From Oscarella lobularis (lineage: Eukaryota > Porifera > Homoscleromorpha > Homosclerophorida > Oscarellidae): a DNA stretch of 64,000 nt. Where the stretch lies: NCBI RefSeq assembly GCF_947507565.1, contig NC_089179.1, positions 372,001 through 436,000 of the forward strand, read 5' to 3'. Each line of letters starts with the position of its first letter. The stretch's first letter is position 1. The notes under the pieces were generated by a model that worked only from the letters and a program-made list of their open reading frames with translations, had not been told where the DNA came from and did no database searches. This document shows, in pieces, positions 44,033 through 56,100 of the stretch. The position numbers were made by a program, and so were the translations under genes.

Positions 44033-45230
44033 TCATTGTGGTCTACCCTTTAACCAAGGAAGTCGTTCGAGATCAAGATTTCCCCCTGATAAAATAATCC
44101 CCACGTGCTGTCGATCTCCCCCGATCGTTCTAAACTCCTCCGTTAGCACGGCGGCGAGCGGCACGGCCCCCGACGGCTCCACAACCAATTTCATTCGTTC
44201 CCAGATCAGTTTCATTGCGCAAACGATTTCCTCTTCGCTAACGAGTATCACACGATCGACGTACTTCCGTATGATTGGCCAAGTCGTCTTCCCAATGCTC
44301 GTCCTCAGTCCGTCCGCTATGGTTTGCGGAGGCGAAGCATTGGGAAGCAATTCCCCTTTGGATAGTGAATTGTAGCAATCGCAAGCGGCAGCCGGCTCAG
44401 CGGCGAAAACCTTTATCTCAGGCTTAATCGACTAGGGAGCCCAGGTAATAGTGGCAATGCATTCAAGTCTCTAAGACCTTACCTTTGCTGCTATTGCTGT
44501 GCCGCTGAGAAGGCCTCCGCCTCCAACTGGCACAACAATAGCATCCAGTTTAGGAACCTGTTCCCCCGCAAAAATAAGATTTTCTCTCGAGTACCCTGCG
44601 TCTCTTTACTTCATTAAGAAATTCTAACGCTGCCGTGCCTTGGCCGGCTATGACTCGGATATCTTGGTTTGAGCTGAGAAAATGAAAATTGCTTCCGAGA
44701 ACTTGTTGTAATTCTTTCAGTTTCTCTTGTCGACCCTGAACTCGAAATTGATACCCCCAAACCCAGCGTATCTTTTATTTACCTCGTCCGTTGCTATGCA
44801 TTCCACGATTTGGGCTCCGTAGTCGCGAACTGCGGCTTTTTTGCACGCAGGCGCGTTTTCTGGCATAATAATCCGGGCTTCCAAATTACGCAGTTTTGCT
44901 GCCAGAGCCACGCCTTGAGCAAAATTGCCGGCACTGTGTGTAATTACGCCCGGAGAACGCTCACTCGACGATTCGGTTGAGATTAGGTCGTCGACGGCGT
45001 TCAAAGCGCCCCTAAACTAATTCCCGAGTACGTGCTACAGGATTCATTCAATGTGCGTGCGTACGCACCTTGAATGAACCCGTTTTCTGAAAGTTTTCGC
45101 ATTTGAAGTAAAGTTGACGATCCGAAAGATCGTTCATATATTGCGACGTCATAATTTCGGTTTTGCGTGCAAAGCCGTCGATTCTTTCGGCGGCTTTCTG
45201 CACGTCTCCCAGGTTCACGACATCAGCCAT
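44033..45230 (-). CDS. SRR: Serine racemase / PLP-dependent serine-threonine dehydratase
   Basis: Fold-type II PLP enzyme that racemises or dehydrates serine (family knowledge). Start ATG 45228-45230, MADVVNLGDVQKAAERIDGF. The PLP lysine is in FKCENFQKTGSFK (near 45080). Then VITHSAGNFAQGVALAAKL (near 44930), IIMPENAPACKKAAVRDYGA, VIAGQGTAALEFLNE (near 44640), the glycine-rich phosphate loop PVGGGGLLSGTAIAAK (near 44510), and FAAEPAACDCYNSL with SGGNLDLERLPWLKGRPQ at the end. Six or seven exons. The cluster of serine-racemase-type blocks favours SRR over biosynthetic threonine deaminase. No ACT domain is present. Head-to-head with BRE1. Confidence 0.9.
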
Positions 45231-45322
45231 TGTCGCGTACGGGACGTGTTCCCCCGAACACGCTGTTTTGTATACGGGCTTTCCTTTTTTTCTAGCGTGC
45301 GTCACTCAAGCAAGGCACGACG
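45231..45322. promoter_or_regulatory. Divergent promoter spacer SRR / BRE1
   Basis: 92 bp between opposing start codons. Contains the palindrome-like GTACGGGACGTGTTCCCCCG. A shared promoter is inferred. Confidence 0.5.
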
Positions 45323-48300
45323 ATGGCGAAGCGATTTGCAACCGAATCGCTGCCCGGGCAGCCGAAAAGCAAAGTCTCTCGTGCTCTTTTGACGCCCAAC
45401 ATAGCGCCCGTCACGTGCCAGGTGAGAAATCACTGTCAGCCGACGCAAAACGGAATCCAAGACATTTTTCTGGGCGTGCCGACGCGCGCTCGCTTACCGC
45501 GTCGCCGCAGGACGATCTAGACATCAAGGTGCTGCAGCAACAGAATCGAATGTTGACGTCGCGACTGAAGGAGCGCCTATTTCGCGAGGAAGAGCTTCAG
45601 AAGCAGTTGACAGAGTGCGACAACAGTCGATCGCGATTGCAATCGACGCTCAGTCTCGTCAACCGGCACTGGGATCAAGTAAAAATCGGAAAACGAAAAA
45701 AACGACATTTTTTATTTCATTCTTGAAATTTTCAGCTTGACGCTGACGTCAAAATATTAGTTCAACGCGTTAGTCCCGATCACGATAGCGTTTTTGCCAT
45801 TGAAGGTCGTGACGTCATACTTTCCCTTCAGGATACAATTTTTTGACGGTTTTTTTAGATTCCAGTACGCACGTTTCCATGTTTCTACAGAAGCTACTCA
45901 AGTCGCACTATCAGGAAGACATCGAAGCGGCAACGTTGAAACGATATTCCGTTTCCAAAGTGCTCGTCGCTCGGCTTGTCGGCGCAGTCGAAACTGCGCG
46001 CAAGGACGCGCAGGATTTGGTTGGAAAAATGACGTCGTCGGACGATTTTGACGTCAACGCCGAACTGAAAGACCACAACAAGCAAATAGGCGAAGAGAAT
46101 CTGAAGTTGAGTAATAGTTTTGCTGAAGTTCAGGCAAAATATCACGAACAAAAAGCTGAAGTGAGAAGGCTTTTATATGCGTGGTCTATTTTCTCACTTT
46201 TCAATTATTCTAGTTTGACGCCATACGTGATAAGCTGACCATAGCGGAAGAGCGCGTTGAAGAGTTGACAACGTCATTGGATGACAATCAGTTTGACATG
46301 CAGAAAGCGTCGCAAAGAATAGAGCGACTCGAGATGAAAATCAATGAACTCGTCGTCTCCAAACAGCAGCTACAGGCGCAGTTAGAAGCGCAAGGCTTGC
46401 CGTTATCTGGCAGCCAATCACAACAGCCACAGCAACAGCAACAGCAGCCACAGTTACAATTGCAGCAGTATGATCGAATGAATTCACAGGATTTGTCTAA
46501 AGTGAAAAAAAAGGAAGACAGAATTAATGAATTAGTTAAGAAACGGTTTCGTAATAGGATGACCAATTAGCTGATGAATTGAGCGAGCAAAAGGAGTTGG
46601 CCGTGAGTCGTCTCAAAGAGCTCGAAGCAATGCAGGCAAAGTACGAGCAAGTTTGTCAAGATCTTAAAAAATCAGAAATGCAGGTAAGCAAAAAAAATAA
46701 AACCCAGTTTTGAATTAAAAAAGACGAGAAACTATTAGGCCGGTCAGGTGACCGACGCTATGATACACGCAAGCATTCCATACAAATCCTTACAGGCTCA
46801 GTTTTCCGTTCTCTTCTCCGAATATAATCAGGCAAGAGGGCGCAGAAGTTTGCACGGGGGTTGAAAGTCTAGTCTAACTCGCTGTAGTTGAAAATGGTAC
46901 TAGAGGAAACTAGGCGACTATTGACGGTAAATAAAACGCAGTATCTTCAGCAATTGGATGAGATAGAGGTACTAGAGACGTAGAGAGCTCAAGCGAAGAG
47001 ACCTTACCTATGTTTTTTGATATCTCAGGCAGAAGAGCAGAAGTTTCATCATAAGTCTAAGAGTGAAGTAACGAAGCTTAGCGAGGCCTTAGTTCAGCTT
47101 AAAAAGGAGTATCAGAAATTGAGAATGGAGCACGATCATCTTCTGGCCGCAACCGATCAGCAAGGTCAGTGGAAATTTAGAGCGTGCGCGTTTCATTTAC
47201 TTTTCTCCGCATAGGTCCAATTCACAAGGAAATGAGACGTCTTATAGCCAGTCTTCAAAGCAGCAACCAACAATTGAAAGCGGAAGCGGCCAGATACAAG
47301 AGAAAATTTCAGGATGCCTATCATCAATTAGAAAAGGTTTCGACGAAAAGTTTTAGGGGATATTTTGAGTATTGGGTGTCTTAGTTTCGATTGGAGGGAA
47401 GGCCGGTGACGCGAGTGGGAAGTGACGAGACGTGCAGCGGCGACGATTCGGAAAAGGGAAAGAAAACAACTGATGACGTCGAATCAGAATTAGTTAGGGA
47501 ATTACGAGCCAGTCTTAGGTCAATAAATAAGATATGGGAGAGTCGCGCGAGTCGAGTTTCTGATTCTTTAGAAAAGCGGAAGAGTGTCAGAAAGAGACGA
47601 AGCTGCTTCTAGACGTTTATAAGGGATCAGCGAAAGATCAAAGGGAAAAAGTCGAGGTGGGTTGTTCAATGAAATGAAATAGAGTTAGAAGGCTCATTGC
47701 CTCTTGGCTTGTTTTTCCAGTTGCTGACGACGGAAAAACGACTCCGAGCCGAGTTGGAGGATCTTCAAATCAAACTGAAGGATAAGAATGAGCAGGTGAA
47801 ACGTCTCGAAGGGTTAGCCGACGCTGGCGCTCTTCAGAAGTTGAGACGCGCCGAGGACAGCGTGAAACAGATGCAGAAAGAATTGAGTCAATCTAAACAG
47901 GTGCGTCATTTGAAATATTTCCTAATTTGGCTATATATATCTCCGTCTCCAGGACGAAGATGCTATAATGAATGAAATGGAAATGACGACGCAAGCGTTC
48001 GACGAGATGCAGGAGCAGAACGCGCGTCTTCTTAAGCAACTGCAGGAAAAGGAAGACGCCAATTTAAAACTGATGTCTGAGGTACGTTGTATTGCGCGTG
48101 GACACGCGCTCGAGGGGAGAAAAACGACTTTTGTGCGCAGAGAATAAAGCAGAAACAGAAAAATCAGCTACTAATGCAGCAGCATAAGCTCCAAGAAAAT
48201 CACCTCGCGTCGCTGGAATCGCACGTTCTAGCGCAGACGGAACTGATGAAGAAGCTGGAAGAGAAGGAAAAGAATCTCCAATCTACCGTGGTAAGCATCT

Positions 48301-49045
48301 TATAGCAAGTAGCAACCAGGTTCGAGACTGTACGCGCAGAACGCTATGGAAAAAGAAGTCGCTCTTCGACAGCAGGCAATGGATGCCCACAGAAAAAAGG
48401 TAAACGTTTTCTAATATCGTGCCTTTGTTTGTTATTTTATTCTTGGTATTGTAGGCGATTGAAGCTGCACAATCGGTTCAAGAAGTCAAGATGCAGTTCG
48501 ATAAGCAATCCGAATCCGTTCAGGAGGCAAGTCTGGCTCTAGAGTTGCGTGGTGGGTTGCAAAAAAACGAACGGGGTGTGTGTGTTCGCGTGTCTAGTTG
48601 CGGCGAGACATCGAAACGAAAACGTCGGCCGTGGAGCAGGAAGAATACAAATGCAGACGAATTCAGGTATGAGCGACAGGTGGGCTCGAACTAACGCGAA
48701 GACGTCCTATCTAAAGGAGGAGAATCATCGCTTGAAAACGAGGCTAGAACGTCATAAGAAGTTCGGCGTTTCCGGATCAGCAGACGAAGTGTTGAAAGAG
48801 GAGTTAAGGGCATCAAAGGTAAATAACGGCGATTCCTGACCTCGTTTCGAATTTTTTTTCCTTTCTAGGCCAAGTTGACTTGCCCTTGTTGCAATACAAA
48901 CAAGAAGGACTGCGTCCTGACCAAGTGTTTTCACGTTTTCTGCATTGACTGCATCAAAACGCGCTACGAGACGCGTCAGCGAAAGTGTCCCAAGTGCGCG
49001 GCGGCTTTCGGAGCGAACGACTTTCACAAAATCTACTTGTCCTAG
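45323..49045 (+). CDS. RNF20/40: BRE1-type E3 ligase for histone H2B (RNF20/RNF40)
   Basis: Nuclear RING E3 that monoubiquitinates histone H2B (family knowledge). Starts [20 protein letters not shown] at 45323. Many exons encode an almost unbroken coiled coil ([60 protein letters not shown]). A Gln-rich insert of (CAACAG)n type lies at about 46425-46470. The last exon holds the C-terminal [24 protein letters not shown], then [19 protein letters not shown], ending [12 protein letters not shown] with stop 49043-49045. This C-terminal RING plus long coiled coil is the BRE1 signature. Tail-to-tail with the rhodanese gene, 44 bp apart. Confidence 0.92.
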
Positions 49046-49089
49046 TTCAATTTAAGTTATTGCGAAAAAGGAAGTCTTATTAGCATTAA

Positions 49090-49687
49090 CTAAGTGTCTT
49101 CTAAGTCCCATTTTCTCAGGCGGAAATTGAGCAGTTTTCCCCACAGAGCACTGTACGGGTGAGCTCGAGTTGTCGCGTCGCCTCTGCCGTCAATCATCGA
49201 TCGACCTTCATTGGCCCATTTGAAGAGACTTCCTTCCATGTTGAAAATCTCCTCCACGCCTTCTTCGTCTTCTTTTCTCTGCCGTTGGAGACGCGACGCG
49301 AGAGCTGACGAGCGATATCCGACCGAACAATAGCAGATCAGTTGCTGGTACTTTCCTTTAAGGGAGTATAGTGACGTGGTCTTCTTCTACAGAGTTCTTC
49401 TGCTCATACCGATTTCTGGCACCGTTTGTCGAAGTTCTTCCCAGTTCTTTAGCTCGGGATCAACTCGGAAAGCACCGGGAATGTGGCTTACGGCATATTC
49501 GACTTCGGGGCGAACGTCCTAAGCGAAGATACTCCTCTTTCAGGTGAGGAATTTTTCTCAAGAGTATTCACACCAGTAAAATGATGTTGTCACGAGTTCT
49601 TCTTCTTTCGACCTCTTCTGTAGTCAAATTACGAACGTCGGGGAATCTCAATTTGATTCCACCGATTGTAAGGGACCAAAATGCCAT
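49090..49687 (-). CDS. Single-domain rhodanese-like protein
   Basis: Three exons, about 150 residues. Starts MAFWSLTIGGIKLRFPDVRN. The rhodanese fold is shown by IILLDVRPEVEYAVSHIPGA and the active-site loop LICYCSVGYRSSALASRLQR, where the Cys in CSVGYR is the persulfide-carrying residue. The C-terminus ends KLLNFRLRKWDLEDT. Possible thiosulfate sulfurtransferase; the physiological partner is unknown. Head-to-head with the gene at 49781 (93 bp). Confidence 0.85.
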
Positions 49688-49780
49688 TTTAATCCGGGTG
49701 CTTGGAAGCATCCAAGTCTTGTGACCAAGTTAGACCAATCAACGGCGTTCAGGGACGCTTGACTTTCTTGCGTCGAGATT
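49688..49780. promoter_or_regulatory. Divergent promoter spacer rhodanese / uncharacterised gene
   Basis: 93 bp between opposing start codons. Contains two inverted TTGACCAA-like CCAAT motifs (GACCAAG, GACCAATC). A shared promoter is inferred. Confidence 0.45.
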
Positions 49781-50519
49781 ATGAGTCTTCTAGACAGCTT
49801 TCGAATAAGGAAATCGCATATGCAGGACGTTCCCGCTACTGTCGAAGAAAGCCCGCGACAAGGCGAGGTGACATGGGACTTCAAATCGCCCAATTTCCAC
49901 GCCCTGCAACGCCGTTCGAAAACGACCCGATCTCGTCGCGAAAAACCGACGCCCCGTCTACGCGACGACGACGCGATCGTCGAATTCGCGAAGAAACTGC
50001 GCGAAGAGCCCAGTTTGAGCGTCCGACGAATCGCCGTTTCCGAAATCACGCCGAAGAATCGAGAAGAAAGGGCGGGATTCGCGGAAACGACGCTGCAGCG
50101 CAGTCGTCGCGCGAAACGAGCCTATACAGAGCTGCTCAAACTCGAAGAGGAGCTCGGCATCGGCGCGGAAACCGAAAAAAAGACGAGCAAACAGAGCGAA
50201 GACGAAATCGATCGTCTGTGCTCTGGACTCGATTTGGACCAATGGGAGGAAGAGAAACCCGCATCGACCACGCCCCCGCATCACACACCCAGTACAAGGA
50301 AAGGGCAATCTACAGAGAAACCGCCTAATAAGTAATTGTTCCTTTTTCATGCCCATGTTTTATTTTATGAGAATGTTTAGCGTCGTGGGAGAGGAAAAGG
50401 GGGAAGGGAGGTGTAGTTCCGCTGATATTGAACGCAAGAGACGACTCGCCATGCAGAGAAAGATGAAAAGACTATTTCAAGAGAAGCTGAAGAGAAAGCA
50501 ACAAAACCGCTTCAAATAA
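49781..50519 (+). CDS. Uncharacterised basic protein
   Basis: Two exons (49781 to about 50331, and about 50381-50519) with a 49-nt intron; total about 229 residues. I do not recognise the family. The N-terminus is MSLLDSFRIRKSHMQDVPAT followed by GEVTWDFKSPNFHALQRRSK. The middle is rich in Arg, Glu and Lys, and likely helical (LKLEEELGIGAETEKK). An acidic segment LCSGLDLDQWEEEK precedes a Pro/Thr stretch. The C-terminus is strongly basic and helical (DIERKRRLAMQRKMKRLFQE, then KRKQQNRFK). Charged-helix composition would suit a nuclear, microtubule or centrosomal role, but that is a guess. Its position between a rhodanese gene and BRAP gives no clue. Confidence 0.7.
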
Positions 50520-50606
50520 ATCATTTGATTCTATTGTACAATAATAATTGCTGTACTCCGACTCAAATAATTACCCCTACTGCTATTTGAATTCGGGATT
50601 TTAGTT

Positions 50607-53042
50607 TTATTTTCGCTTTCCTTTGGGTTTCTTTTTCCCAATGGTAGACTTTGCGGCTTCGCTTCCCTCCCCGACTACAATAGTGCCTTCTTGCAATTCC
50701 TAATAATTTGTTATTTATCTTTTTTCAGGGCCACTTTTACTGTTTCACCTGTCTCGTCTCTTCTGGGGCTTCCTCAATCGTTTTCTGTGTTTCCATGTAG
50801 AACATGAGATCTCTGACTTGTTCTCTCAGCTCTTCGACTTCACGTGTTTGAACCGCTTCGCGTTGCACGCGAACCGATTCAAGATGCTGACACTTCTCTT
50901 GCCAGATTCGCTGGTTTTCTCTCAGGCACTTATTCAACTACAACAAAAGTTGCGTAATTAATTAATTATTTGATTGAACGATTGACCTACTTCCTTTTCT
51001 TCTTCTAGTTGTTCTGTGCACTTTGACAGTTTGCCTGCTAGCTATTTAGGGAAAAATGTAAATTGCACACTTCTAAACCGGGTATGCTTATCACTTGATT
51101 GATCTTTTTTTCTTGCACGCGTTTCTCCTTCTCGTGGTCCGCTATTTGACACTCAAATCGTTCGCACTGTTCCTTGCTCTTTTTCTCTATAGTGGAAAAC
51201 TGAAAGAAGAGAGTGAGGAGGACTCAATTGAACGAAGTCCAACAAACCTACCTGGTCCAACGACTCCTTCTCCATCCTGGCCATTTTTTCTTCAAAGTAA
51301 TGCCTCTGCGATTCGAGCTGGCTCGTCAAAAGGTGCGTATACTAGAACATAGGCTTAGAATAGATGGCACCTGTCTTTAGAAAAGGAGAGTAGCAAACCT
51401 CTAGTGTTAGTGAGTCGACTTTTTCTTCCATTACTTCGTGACCCTCGACTTCGACTAACTTTCCGTCGCCTTTGTTTTGAATGAGACGATGAACGTAATT
51501 GTCTGAAAACGGGGTTTTAATTAAATAGGGAAGAGAATGGAAGGACCCCACACCGCACCTCCAGTGTAATCCCAAACCCGTCCCGTTCCGAGTTGCATGG
51601 AAAATGTATGGTTCGTCGTTTCGTAGTGTTCGCGTGCGTGAGCTCTCAGATAACGTCCGCATCCAATGTAACCACATATAAGGCAAATCCAAATATCCTG
51701 TAGAATTGATTGACAAGTAGGGAGGGGAGGGTTCCGCTATAGCTTGCCTCTATTGCGTCGCACTGTGAGCACTTGTTGTCTGATAACGGTTCTGGCGATT
51801 GAGAGTAACGGCAAACAGGACAACTATGTGCGTTTTTTTTCTCTTTCAGTCGCGTATATACTAGGAACTTTGTTCTGTGATCTTACGTCGTGTCTTTCCA
51901 CTGTTCTAAACAACTGCTGTGGAACGAATGATTGCACAGAACGGTGAGCACCGTGTTGACGGACTCGTCCTAGAGTCTAAAGTGAGGGGAGTGGATGACT
52001 CGAAAGTCTTTCACTTAGCGTACAAGTCTTTCGAGACAAACGGGGCACTTGGGCAGCTCAGTCAAGCCTTTGATTGGTCTCGAGGCTCCCTAAAAAAGAG
52101 AAGAATTACGTCATACGCTCTGTGGACTGCAGAGATGCCTTTGATGACTTGATTGCTTCTACTCGCGATACGAAAGCCAATTGGCAATACTAGAGGTAGT
52201 CTTGCAGTCAAAAATTATCACTGACAGCAATAGGTGACGTCATACTTTGTCTTCAAACGAATTAAATCGTTTTCCGTTGAACGTTTTCTTGAATTTTTTG
52301 GCCGCTTCCTGTCGAGGCAGAACGTTAAGCGAGCCCTGACCCTGGCTAAAGATCATCACTTCGTCTTTGAAACGATATAATGCCATGTATTGATTGGGAC
52401 TTTCATCTCGAATAATGCGAACCAATTCAACAAGAGGCCTAACGTAAGAAAAGTGAGTAATTGCAATTTTTGATTGGTTATTCTTCACAGCAAAGCGGCA
52501 GTGAATTGAAGCAAGTCTCGACAGGACATTGTGGCCGGAACAGCGAGGAGACACACTTCGCGACTCTTCACGTCTTTGGAAGTCTCACTACTGTAGCACA
52601 AAGTAAATAAAACGAATAGTAATTATGAGTGTACTTATTACTTATTTCGGTAGAGATGCAGAAAACCGCGCGTGATTTCCACGGCCGGATTTCCGGAGAA
52701 AAACGATATTTCCCCTGGCGACGACTCGGTGAGCGGCGAAGTTTTTCCGCGAACCGCGTCTGGAAAAAAAAATGAAATTGGGCGAATGAATGACCGAATC
52801 GTCTCACTTGTCGTCGCCCGAAAGGTTTCGATTTTGATTGGGCTCATCGTTCGTTTCCCTATTGCAGCCGGCGTGTTTTTCTCGTCGATCTTCGTCGCTG
52901 CGTCTTCGCGCAATGCGGCAGCTCCCTCTAAAACGAGTATGAGTACGATATCTCTGGCTGTTCTCGCATTTTTACCTTGCAGGAAGCTGTCTGGCACTGT
53001 GGCATCGTCGTCCACTTCGAGTCGAATAGCGAAAGTGGACAT
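50607..53042 (-). CDS. BRAP: BRCA1-associated protein (BRAP/IMP), RING plus ZnF-UBP E3 ligase
   Basis: Cytoplasmic E3 that modulates Ras-MAPK signalling (family knowledge). Start ATG 53040-53042 gives [13 protein letters not shown]. The conserved block [20 protein letters not shown] is near 52730. The BRAP2 RNA-recognition-like domain includes [20 protein letters not shown] (near 52440) and [11 protein letters not shown]. The RING ([11 protein letters not shown]...CNHSFHSTC...CPVCRYS) lies at about 52080-51780. The zinc-finger UBP follows ([20 protein letters not shown], near 51690; [20 protein letters not shown] near 51480). A coiled coil ([19 protein letters not shown] type, near 50820) ends in [10 protein letters not shown]. 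Domain order is exactly that of BRAP. Head-to-head with DLEC1. Confidence 0.93.
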
Positions 53043-53123
53043 AAAGCTAGCACAGTCCGGGACGCGCTAGTGCAATCCGGGAGATGTTTTGCCCTGGCAA
53101 CCGAAACGAATCGTAGCGAAAAA
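53043..53123. promoter_or_regulatory. Divergent promoter spacer BRAP / DLEC1
   Basis: 81 bp between opposing start codons; shared promoter inferred. Confidence 0.45.
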
Positions 53124-56100
53124 ATGGCTAGCCTCTGGGAATTGGAACGAGAACCGCCCATGAAAGCGCAGCGGCCGTCTTCGGCGCGAACGCAACGGGC
53201 TGAACACGTTCTAACGAACGTTTTCAAAGACATTCTATCGAACGACGGCATAGATCCGACAAAGATCAAGCGTCTGATTGTCACCCAAACAGAAGAGCCC
53301 GGCTATCATCGAAGATACGTTAGCCAGCTAAAAAACGTAAGAAAAAGAGCGAGAAAGCCGTATACTTACGGTCACGTAAACTGTGTTTTCAGATCGAGGA
53401 CGAGCGCGAAAAGAAGCTCAAAGAGCTGGCGCACGTCGAAAATCATTTGATGCAAGCGTACGCTTTAGCGACGGTTGCCGACGAAAAACGATTAACGCAC
53501 GCAACTCGAGATTGCGAGAATTTTTCTAGCTTGGGATTGCCTTCGAGTAATTTGGGCGAAAGAAACGCGATGACGTCAAAAATATTGAAATAATTTTTCA
53601 TAGGCGAATTTTCTCTCGCGTCGCATTTGAACGAAGATCTTCTTCGACGTCATCACTTGGTAACGTTGTCGTCGATTTTGAAACAGCCACAGCCAAAGGA
53701 GGAGAAGCCGACCGGTAAAAAAAGACGTTTTTATATTAGTACTGTTTATAATTGGCTACATAGTTCCAGCTGTACCGCGTTATGCTCAACCTACAAACAC
53801 GTCAAAAAATCACGAAAAAATTCGCGGTACGACTGCGACAAGAATTGAATCGAGTGGTGCGAAAATTAAGGTAGAACGAAGTCGCTATCTCGAGAGTGTT
53901 TGAGAAAAATCCTTTACTCCTTTACTCTCATTAGCCAGTGGCGTGGAAAGACACATTAGGTTCAAATGATCGACAGGAGGGAAGGGCTCTGTTAGCTCAG
54001 CTCGAACGCAAGGCCACGTACAAGAGAAATCCGCGATTCGCTGCCTCTTCGGTGGAGTCCGGTCTCGTTGATCCCACTACTTTTGTTGCTGAGCCTGCAG
54101 TGGTTTCTTTTGATGACTACTCTCCGGGGCAGTACTATCAGGTTGTTGTGGAGTCGAGTGGATGCTTTTACGCTAACCTTTTCTTTATCTGCAGCAAGTT
54201 GTCAAGGTTAGAAATGTGAGTCAGATTAGTCAACAGCTTCGTGTCATTCCTCCGGCTACACCGCACTTTTCCATCAGTTCCAGTAAGCCGATTAACGTAG
54301 TTTAGTTTTTGAGGAGACTCTTTTTTGAAGGTGAATTTCCTGGTGAAAAAGGCATCGTGGCACCCGGTCTTTTCTTTTCGTTTACCATCACTTTTGCTCC
54401 CAATTCTCTCGCCGATTTTGATGATCACGTCAAGGCAAGCTCCTTATTCAACAACAATGACGATGAGACTTCTATTTCAGATTCAAATGCCAAATGGGAA
54501 TAGTCTGATTGTTGGTCTCGAAGGAAAAAGACTCGCGCCTAGTCTCTCATGTATGCCTTTGTATCTTTTCACTGGGGCAATCCTTGCTATCTAGTATCCT
54601 TTAGTGCCAACGAATTTGGATTGCGGTTATTGCCTTGTGGGTGGACGAAAAATTGTGGAAATTGAATGCTGTAATACCGGAGGAAAGGGAAAGTTTCGCG
54701 TTTTGCCTGGAACAGCCTCTCCGTCTGATGAATTCATGGTATGTACTGGACTTTGCGAGTCAAAGCGACAAGGATCTTTTCTAGGACTTTGGCTACGTTA
54801 TGCTACCTCCGTTTGAATTTCAACCGGCGTGTTTTGAGCTGAAACGAAAGGAATCTGTTGTGATAAAGGTACGGAATAGCCAAAATTGTTCCCCTGGTTT
54901 AGCGATTGAAATTTAGATTATATTCACTTCGATGTCACTTGGAAAGCATTTCCAATCGATCAAAATCGTCACAGACGGCAATCACGTCAGAGAGCATCTA
55001 ATCAACGGTAATCCCTGAAAAAATAGACGTCAAAATTTAGCCGAATAAAAAGTCGACAGGAGTGTGCGAAGAAGCAATCGTATCTTTCGCCAATCCTGAA
55101 GACTCAGACATAGTCTTTCCTCATCAGAATCCAACGGGTGTCGACCAAAGAGTCATATCCGTGACGAATCACTGGTCAGTGCGGAGAAGCGCCAACTTAT
55201 TATTTTTGATTACCTGTTTCCTTTAGTCACGTCGATCTGCCGTTCTATTGGCTGTTGACTGTCCCTCCTTGCGTCCAGCCGGACGTGTCGCACATTCCCG
55301 GCGCGAAGGAGAGACCTTTCCACAACGTGTTTTCCGCCATGAAAGACACGTCTCTCGTCTTTTCTCTGTCTCCCCAGAGGGGTACACTATCCGGTCTAGA
55401 AACGATGCAAGCGATTGTCTCATTCCAGCCCAACGACGTTAGTAATAGATAATAGAATACGTCACTTGATAATACTAATAATTTTCTCGTTTCCAGGTTG
55501 GGGTCTTTTGTAGTGTAGCTAGTCTCGTGTTAGAGAACGTTCCCGAAGTGGTTTCTGACGATAAGGCTGTGACGAATCAGACTATCGATGTTGCATCTCT
55601 ATTTCAGAGGCAGGCGTTGGAGATTCATTTGAAGGGAGTTTGCCACGTGAGTCATGCACTCAAAATCGCTTTTGTGACTGAGATCGTTTCCACAATGAAG
55701 GATTTTAATGTCGAGGCTGTTCCTCCTGTAATTCACATTCCCCGACGACTTCTAAGGAGCGAAGAGCATCGATTCCAATTCAAGGTTTGAAAGAGATAGA
55801 CGAGAGAATGAAAAGAGGTTGTTATTCAAGTTGGGCAGTTGATAAACGGAAGCTATTCGAGCGTTTCGTTCGATTGGAACCCAGTCGATCATCCTCACGC
55901 ACTATCGGTTGAACCGGCCACGGGAACTATAAGTCCGCGTTACCCTGCAACATCAGAAAGTCTCGATTATTTTTTCCTCAAAGGTTGCGGTGGAGAACGC
56001 GTACTGGAACTGGTGTTGTGCCCTGGCCCCTCGGGATTCCAAATAGCCACCGCGTTGACTTGCATAATATCCAGCAAACATCGCGTTGTCCTTCCTGTTC

